Below, one piece after another: positions 1-3,971 of a stretch of 6,741 nt of DNA; the stretch's first letter is position 1; each line of letters starts with the position of its first letter. Position numbers and translations under genes: made by a program. The stretch is from Myxococcales bacterium (GTDB lineage Bacteria > Myxococcota_A > Polyangia > Fen-1088). The notes below the pieces were generated by a model, which was not told the DNA's origin, did no database searches, and worked only from the letters and a program-made list of their open reading frames with translations. The stretch lies in assembly GCA_003170035.1 (NCBI GenBank), contig PMZX01000484.1:3835-10575 (forward strand), in the 5' to 3' direction.

Positions 1-827
1 CGACCCACGGTGGCCAGACGCTCGGAGCGGATGAGCCTGTGCTCACGTTCCTCAATGGCGTGGGCCATGGCGTTGAACTCGCGGGCCAGATCGCCGATCT
101 CGTCGCGCGACCGCACGCCGGTGCGGCGACCATAGTCGCCACCCGCGATCTGGCGCGCGTGCTCGCGCAGCACGCGCAAGGGCCACAAAGTCCGCAGGAC
201 CAGCAGCGCGGCCGCCACCGCGAGAATCAGGCCCAGTCCCGTAAGCGCAAGCGCGGCATCCACCGCGCGACGCTCGTTGTTGGACAACTCAGCCGCGATC
301 TGGTTGCCGCGGCCACGCAGGTTGCTCTTGAGCCGATGGAATGTGGAAAGAAGATTTGCGAGGCTGCGTTCGGCCTGGTGGCCAGCATCCTCGCCGACCG
401 TCGGATCGCTGGCGCCCAGGCCGGCAGCCACTGCCACGACACGCGCCTCCATGCCCACAATTTCCCGACGGTAGTCGTCGAACTCGCTGCGCCGCCGGGG
501 ATTGGGTTCGGAGCCAAGGTATTGGTCGACGGCAGCAAGAGCATCACGCAGGTTCTGCCGCGCAGAGGCTATGCCATTCTGCGCCACCACCCGGCTCGTC
601 AGACCGCGCGGCACTCCGGTACTGTCGTTGGAACGAGAACGCGAGAAGTCCTCTAGCGAGCGCAGCGCGGCGTCGACTGCAACCTGGACCTCCAGCCGAC
701 GCTGATTGGCCGCCAGTTCCTGGCGCCCGCGGTGCAGATACAGGAGGGTAAAAAGGCTGTTTGCACCGAAAACGCTGAGGAGGACGGCGTACGCGAGAAA
801 TATCTTGGCCGATACGCCGATCCGCAT
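1..827 (-). CDS. Sensor histidine kinase, N-terminal part (two-TM sensor with HAMP domain), truncated by window edge
   Basis: The reading frame is open from the ATG at 827 to the left edge, giving 275 residues with no stop; the catalytic half lies outside the window. The protein starts MRIGVSAKIFLAYAVLL, with TM1 at about residues 8-31. A mostly helical, polar segment (about 32-189) should face the periplasm as the sensor region. TM2 spans about 190-211, followed by a HAMP linker at about 212-264, with the typical LWPLRVL entry, a GGDY turn, and DEIGDLAREFNAMA. The last visible residues, SERLATVG, are how the dimerisation/phosphoacceptor (HisKA) domain usually begins, just before the catalytic His. 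The family autophosphorylates and passes phosphate to a response regulator; the partner is not visible. The stimulus cannot be inferred. The start is supported by TM1 directly following it and by a modest GGCGGA about 7 nt upstream. It is divergent from the PEGA gene. A methyl-accepting protein also has TM-HAMP, but SERLATVG favours a kinase. Confidence 0.88.
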   Translation of the reverse strand, partial: MRIGVSAKIFLAYAVLLSVFGANSLFTLLYLHRGRQELAANQRRLEVQVAVDAALRSLEDFSRSRSNDSTGVPRGLTSRVVAQNGIASARQNLRDALAAVDQYLGSEPNPRRRSEFDDYRREIVGMEARVVAVAAGLGASDPTVGEDAGHQAERSLANLLSTFHRLKSNLRGRGNQIAAELSNNERRAVDAALALTGLGLILAVAAALLVLRTLWPLRVLREHARQIAGGDYGRRTGVRSRDEIGDLAREFNAMAHAIEEREHRLIRSERLATVG

Positions 828-909
828 GGTTGTTTCCGCCGGTGAATACGCTAACACGGTCAACCGCTGCCAGCGAGCCGGGCTTGATCAGGAGGCCCTA
901 GTCATTGAC

Positions 910-915
910 AAGGGA
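910..915 (+). promoter_or_regulatory. Ribosome binding site choosing the GTG start at 922
   Basis: AAGGGA lies about 7 nt before GTG 922. The in-frame ATG at 943 has no purine-rich Shine-Dalgarno at a useful distance, and earlier in-frame ATGs (706, 826) would run into or through the divergent kinase gene. I therefore place the start of the PEGA gene at GTG 922. A stronger AGGAGG at 890-895 is too far away (26 nt) to serve this start directly. Confidence 0.5.
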
Positions 916-921
916 CCGCCG

Positions 922-2229
922 GTGAGAAAACATCGTTCCGGCATGAAGAATTCACGTGCTCGGGCTTTCTTCCTGGTGTCCCTGGTGGCCGTCATTGGCG
1001 CGGCGGCCACAATTCTTTCGAGCGGCCGCGTCTTCGCCGGGGACAACCTTACCATCGCGGTGCTTGGCCTCGAAGCCAGCGAGGGCGCACCGGACTCGGT
1101 GGCCGCAGGGGTGACCGATGCGCTCCGCCAACAGATGTCAACCATATCTGGCTATCGGCTGGTTCAGGGCCGCGACTTGGTCGAGGTCAAGCTGGTGTTC
1201 TCCTGCCCCGACGAGGCGCCTGCCTGTATGGCCGAGGCTGCCAAGAGCCTGGGTGCCTCGCGCCTGATCTTCGGCGCGGTGAAGAAGGCAGGCTCTGACG
1301 CTTACAGCGTGACGCTCAAGCTGTTCGATGCCGACAAGGGGGTGGTCGAATCGTGGACCACGGATCAGTTTGCGCGCGCCCAGTCGAGTGGCTCAGCCCT
1401 GCACGCACCGGCGCAGAAGTGGGTCGCAACCCTGACCGGCCAGTCCTTGCCTGGCACCCTCCATATCCTAGGCGGCGTGGTGGGCGCTGCAGTGGCCGTC
1501 GATGGGGTCAACGCCGGTGTCATGGGTTCGGGCGGGCTCACCATCCCAAACGCGGCCGCGGGCAAGCACGAGATCACGGTGACCAAGTCAGGCTATGTAC
1601 CGGCCAAGAAGAGCGTCACCCTGGGTTCCGGCGACAGCAGGGACGTCGCGATCGAGATGGCGGCTGAGGCGCCAGCCCCGGCGGAAGCGCCAAAGGCCGA
1701 GGCGCCAGGGGCGGAACCGGCAGCCGCAGCCGAGACCACGGAGGCCGTCAAGGTGGAGATGGCCAGCAGCGAATCAGGCGAAGGCCGGCTCGGCTACAAG
1801 GTTGCGGCTTGGCTGACATTGGCCGGTGGCGTGGCTGGCATCGCGGTCGGGATCCGCTACAGCCTTCTCGTGATCGATGCCAACAATCTGCTCGATCCAT
1901 ATCGGCGCTTCAACTGTACCAAGACATCCTCGGGCGCCGTCTCGACAACAGGTCTTTGCGACAAGAACGGAAAGCAAGCCGACAAGGTCAGTGACAGCAC
2001 TGCCGCCTGGATGAAGAAGACCAAGGACAATGGCGACAGGTACCAAGTCTACCAGTTCATCGGGTACGCGGCTGGCGGCGTTCTACTGGCGACTTCAGCC
2101 GTGTTCTTCTATCGGGGCTATCTGTGGCATCCATCCGGTGCGACCGCTGATGCCCGCGGCTCTTCTTTCCAACTCGTGCCGGTATTCTCGCCTGACGGTG
2201 TGGGCGCGATGGCGTTTACGACCTTCTAG
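922..2229 (+). CDS. Secreted/membrane-anchored PEGA-domain protein with TolB-N/CsgG-like N-terminal domain
   Basis: A 435-residue envelope protein of unknown precise role. Residues 1-39 form a signal peptide: basic n-region, hydrophobic stretch FFLVSLVAVIGAAATIL, and a signal peptidase I-like RVFA|GDN site. Residues about 42-172 (TIAVLGLEA opening, then Cys95 and Cys102 in a C-x6-C, then SLGASRLIFGAV) resemble the TolB-N/CsgG-like domains common in myxobacterial envelope proteins. Residues about 177-246 form a PEGA domain, a small beta fold: PGTLHI, AVAVDG, then GKHEITVTKSGY. An Ala/Pro/Glu linker (247-286) follows, then TM helices at about 292-312 and 378-398 enclosing a roughly 65-residue loop with Cys332 and Cys346. 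The tail LVPVFSPDGVGAMAFTTF resembles C-termini of similar myxobacterial proteins. ATG 943 is the alternative start and would give a shorter n-region. Domain calls are by eye; the TolB-N-like one is less certain than PEGA. Confidence 0.8.
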   Translation: MRKHRSGMKNSRARAFFLVSLVAVIGAAATILSSGRVFAGDNLTIAVLGLEASEGAPDSVAAGVTDALRQQMSTISGYRLVQGRDLVEVKLVFSCPDEAPACMAEAAKSLGASRLIFGAVKKAGSDAYSVTLKLFDADKGVVESWTTDQFARAQSSGSALHAPAQKWVATLTGQSLPGTLHILGGVVGAAVAVDGVNAGVMGSGGLTIPNAAAGKHEITVTKSGYVPAKKSVTLGSGDSRDVAIEMAAEAPAPAEAPKAEAPGAEPAAAAETTEAVKVEMASSESGEGRLGYKVAAWLTLAGGVAGIAVGIRYSLLVIDANNLLDPYRRFNCTKTSSGAVSTTGLCDKNGKQADKVSDSTAAWMKKTKDNGDRYQVYQFIGYAAGGVLLATSAVFFYRGYLWHPSGATADARGSSFQLVPVFSPDGVGAMAFTTF

Positions 2230-2258
2230 AGCACCGACGATCTGGCACGACACCGCCG

Positions 2259-2621
2259 CTACCCTGCAAGCAGGATGCGCAGCAAGCCCGTGGCGAGGAG
2301 GCCCCAGAGGATCGTGGCGACCAGCCAGAAGCGCCTGGCCCGGTGTCGCACGCGCGAGAAGGTGCGCAGCCCGAGCCCCACGTTGAGGGTCGACAGCACC
2401 ACCAGCAGCGCCATCCACAGCCGACTCGACGGCAAGAACCGATCCGGTCCGAGAGCATAGGCCAAAGCGCCGATCAGGAAGATGGTCCCCAGCGCCGACT
2501 TGCCGATCGCCCAACGGGTGGCCCGCGCGCGGAGTTGGGCCGCGCGCACCTGGTGCAAAGAATGCGCCGGTGATCCTGCCCCTTCTGGCTGTGGCTCGTC
2601 ATCCGGGTGCGGCGTCGCCAT
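2259..2621 (-). CDS. Small three-TM membrane protein of unknown function
   Basis: A 120-residue protein I do not recognise as a named family. The first 37 residues are polar, acidic at first (PHPDDEPQPEG) and then arginine-rich (RAAQLRARATR). Three hydrophobic helices follow at about 38-57, 67-86 and 98-119, and the protein ends within two residues of the last one. The loop between TM2 and TM3 is strongly basic (RTFSRVRHRARR), while the loop between TM1 and TM2 is short and less basic, so the positive-inside rule predicts N-terminus in and C-terminus out. I chose ATG 2621 because the in-frame upstream extension to 2741 would run into the divergent exonuclease coding region and lacks sense as protein; AAGGCAGAGG precedes this start. 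The stop is 29 bp from the convergent PEGA gene stop. Hydrophobic periodicity with charged loops makes a chance frame unlikely, but nothing in the sequence assigns a function. Confidence 0.68.
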   Translation of the reverse strand: MATPHPDDEPQPEGAGSPAHSLHQVRAAQLRARATRWAIGKSALGTIFLIGALAYALGPDRFLPSSRLWMALLVVLSTLNVGLGLRTFSRVRHRARRFWLVATILWGLLATGLLRILLAG

Positions 2622-2693
2622 GGCCTCTGCCTTCACACTAGCCGGTTGGAACGCAGCGTGCACGATCAATAGCCCGGGCCGTACGAGCTTGGG

Positions 2694-2699
2694 TACAAT
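2694..2699 (+). promoter_or_regulatory. Candidate -10 element for the exonuclease gene
   Basis: TACAAT matches the sigma-70 -10 consensus TATAAT at five of six positions. It ends 10 nt before the ATG at 2710, which would give an mRNA leader of only about 3-4 nt. No good -35 hexamer sits 16-18 nt upstream (the sequence there is GC-rich, including the palindrome GCCCGGGC at 2672-2679), and there is no clear Shine-Dalgarno before the ATG. It may be a chance match, though AT-rich hexamers are scarce in this GC-rich spacer. Confidence 0.27.
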
Positions 2700-2709
2700 C
2701 TGGCTTGCC

Positions 2710-3432
2710 ATGTCAGCCCTGACGCATCTCGTGCTCGACATCGAGACGATTCCCGACAGCGATCTCTACACGCCGCCGCAGCCTACCCCCGGCATGGAAC
2801 GTCCCTTCCCGCCGCTGTACGCCTGTCAGCCCGTGGTCATCGGGGTGATGTGGCTGGACGAGCATATGGCGTGCAAGAAGATGGGCACCATAGGCGAGGC
2901 CAAGGACGAGGCGGGCATGCTCTCCGATTTCGCCGACTTCATGGCCAAGTGGAAGCCCCGCGTGGTCACCTGGAACGGCCGCGGATTCGATTTGCCCGTG
3001 TTGATTCTGCGCAGCCTCCGCCACGGCATCAGCCTGCCCTGGTACTACCGCGAGCCTGGCTTCCGCTACCGCTTCAGCGCCGAAGGGCACTGGGATCTGG
3101 GTGATTTCCTCGCCGATTTCGGCGCCGCTCGCATGAGTTCCCTGCACGGGGCGGCCCGTCTCATCGGGCTGCCTGGAAAGCAAGAGGGCCTCGACGGTAG
3201 CCAGGTCGAGGGCCTGTATCGCGCGGGGCAGATCGAGATCCTGCGCCAGTATTGCCTGTCCGATGTGGCACAGACGGCGTTCGTGTTTTTGCGCACGCGC
3301 CTTCTGCTGGGCGAGATCGATCGGCCCACCTACACGCGCATGGCCACTGACCTCCTGGGTGCCATCGAGGCTGACGGCCGCCTCGCACGCATGGTCGCCC
3401 ACCTCGACCGCGATCGCCTGTTGCTTGGCTAG
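2710..3432 (+). CDS. Stand-alone DEDDy 3'-5' exonuclease, PolB-exonuclease-like (RNase H fold)
   Basis: A 240-residue protein of the family described as a predicted 3'-5' exonuclease related to the exonuclease domain of DNA polymerase B (Pfam DNA_pol_B_exo2 type). All acidic metal-binding motifs are visible: Exo I in LVLDIETIP (Asp10, Glu12), Exo II in VTWNGRGFDLPVL (Asn89, Asp94), and Exo III in YCLSDVAQ (Tyr181, Asp185), giving the DEDDy signature. The family-typical HWDLGDFLADFGA (127-139) and GLPGKQEGLDGSQV (153-166) sit between Exo II and Exo III. No polymerase domain or signal peptide is present, so a cytosolic nuclease acting on DNA or RNA 3' ends by two-metal catalysis is expected; the substrate is not known from sequence. 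The frame extends upstream to 2482, but that part overlaps the divergent membrane gene and has no family similarity, so I start at ATG 2710 (MSALTHLVLDIET). Its stop codon is separated by one base from the stop of the convergent SRPBCC gene. Confidence 0.9.
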   Translation: MSALTHLVLDIETIPDSDLYTPPQPTPGMERPFPPLYACQPVVIGVMWLDEHMACKKMGTIGEAKDEAGMLSDFADFMAKWKPRVVTWNGRGFDLPVLILRSLRHGISLPWYYREPGFRYRFSAEGHWDLGDFLADFGAARMSSLHGAARLIGLPGKQEGLDGSQVEGLYRAGQIEILRQYCLSDVAQTAFVFLRTRLLLGEIDRPTYTRMATDLLGAIEADGRLARMVAHLDRDRLLLG

Positions 3433-3433
3433 G

Positions 3434-3889
3434 CTATCTCCTCCGCCCGACCTCGCGTTCTATCGACCGGAACATGGCCGGCAGGGACAGGGTGACCAGG
3501 CCGTCGGTGATCCTGTGAAGCAGGAAACCTGGCAGAGGCGCCCCGATGCGCAGGGCCACCTCGTATTCCACCCGCGTCCCGCCCGCCTCGGCTGCGAAAC
3601 GCCAGCCGCCCGTCGAGTCCTTCACCATCTCCCCCTCGACGTAGGTCCACTTGACGGTTCCCGCCTGCGCATCGCAGGCCAGGTCCAGCACGTAGCGAAA
3701 GGGGAGCACCAGATTCCCGCGGAACTCGGCGCGCACCTTGCCAGCCTCGCTTCGAAGAACGCGCGCCTGCTTGATCTCCGGGAACAGGCGCGGATAGGCG
3801 GAAAAATCCACCACCACGGCAAAGACCTCGGCCGGCGACACACCCGCCATGAAGGCGCTGTGGCGAACCGGTTTCAGATTGGGATCCAT
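3434..3889 (-). CDS. SRPBCC / polyketide cyclase-like (START-type fold) protein
   Basis: A 151-residue protein with the usual length and order of the polyketide cyclase/Coq10/RatA-like SRPBCC group. The N-terminal strand and helix read GVSPAEVFAVVVDFSAYPRLFPEIKQARVL (residues 16-45), here split as VVVDFSAYPRLFP then EIKQARVL, the family's most recognisable block. The middle strands carry WTYVEGEMVKDSTGGWRF, then GGTRVEYEVALRIG, and a long C-terminal helix follows from about residue 124. The fold forms a deep hydrophobic cavity that binds lipids, quinones or other small apolar ligands; most bacterial members are uncharacterised, and calling it an enzyme would go too far. There is no signal peptide, so it is probably cytosolic. 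ATG 3889 gives the full family domain; there is no Shine-Dalgarno upstream, but a good extended -10 lies immediately before it. It is divergent from the M1 aminopeptidase gene, and no functional link between them is evident. Confidence 0.87.
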   Translation of the reverse strand: MDPNLKPVRHSAFMAGVSPAEVFAVVVDFSAYPRLFPEIKQARVLRSEAGKVRAEFRGNLVLPFRYVLDLACDAQAGTVKWTYVEGEMVKDSTGGWRFAAEAGGTRVEYEVALRIGAPLPGFLLHRITDGLVTLSLPAMFRSIEREVGRRR

Positions 3890-3896
3890 TGACTGA

Positions 3897-3905
3897 GATA
3901 TAGCA
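3897..3905 (-). promoter_or_regulatory. Extended -10 promoter element of the SRPBCC gene, predicting a leaderless mRNA
   Basis: Read on the minus strand, the sequence is TGCTATATC: the TG of an extended -10 followed by TATATC, four to five matches to TATAAT. The hexamer ends 7 nt before the A of the start codon at 3889, so transcription would begin on or one base before the ATG. The predicted -35 region (about 3920-3925) does not match TTGACA, which an extended -10 tolerates. The missing Shine-Dalgarno upstream of this gene fits a leaderless transcript. Confidence 0.38.
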
Positions 3906-3956
3906 AGCGCAGAGTAGCGAACGCCCTCGCTTTCGCGCTAACGTCAGTAACTCTTC

Positions 3957-3961
3957 GGAGG
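3957..3961 (+). promoter_or_regulatory. Ribosome binding site of the M1 aminopeptidase gene
   Basis: GGAGG lies 10 nt before ATG 3972. It is the clearest Shine-Dalgarno in the window and fixes the start of the long frame. The spacing is slightly long but normal. Confidence 0.6.
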
Positions 3962-3971
3962 CCCCTACCCC

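Noticed and set aside
39..751. Plus-strand frames at the left end (39-656, 277-474, 341-751).
   Set aside because: They lie antisense to the sensor kinase, whose TM-HAMP organisation on the minus strand is unambiguous; their translations look like random GC-rich sequence.
706..921. Upstream extension of the PEGA gene to ATG 706 or ATG 826.
   Set aside because: It would overlap the coding start of the divergent kinase and bury the signal peptide; GTG 922 has its own ribosome binding site and puts the signal peptide near the N-terminus.
1667..1730. Repeated GAGGCGCCAG and similar units, possibly a tandem DNA repeat.
   Set aside because: It is the coding sequence of the Ala/Pro/Glu linker of the PEGA protein; the repeats are degenerate and explained by biased amino acid composition.
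2263..2274. Small perfect inverted repeat CCTGCAAGCAGG at the convergent junction.
   Set aside because: It lies inside the last codons of the membrane protein gene, has a four-to-five-bp stem and no T-run, so it is not a credible terminator.
2482..2709. Upstream extension of the exonuclease frame.
   Set aside because: It overlaps the divergent membrane protein gene, and the exonuclease fold begins right after ATG 2710 with LVLDIET.
2622..2741. Upstream extension of the small membrane protein to ATG 2741.
   Set aside because: It would run across the 88-bp spacer into the exonuclease start, and the extra residues carry no recognisable signal; ATG 2621 is preceded by a purine-rich site.
3889..3917. 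TTGACT at 3889-3894 as a -35 element for the aminopeptidase gene.
   Set aside because: The hexamer at the right spacing (GAGTAG) is a poor -10, and TTGACT overlaps the start codon of the divergent gene; no convincing plus-strand promoter could be assigned.
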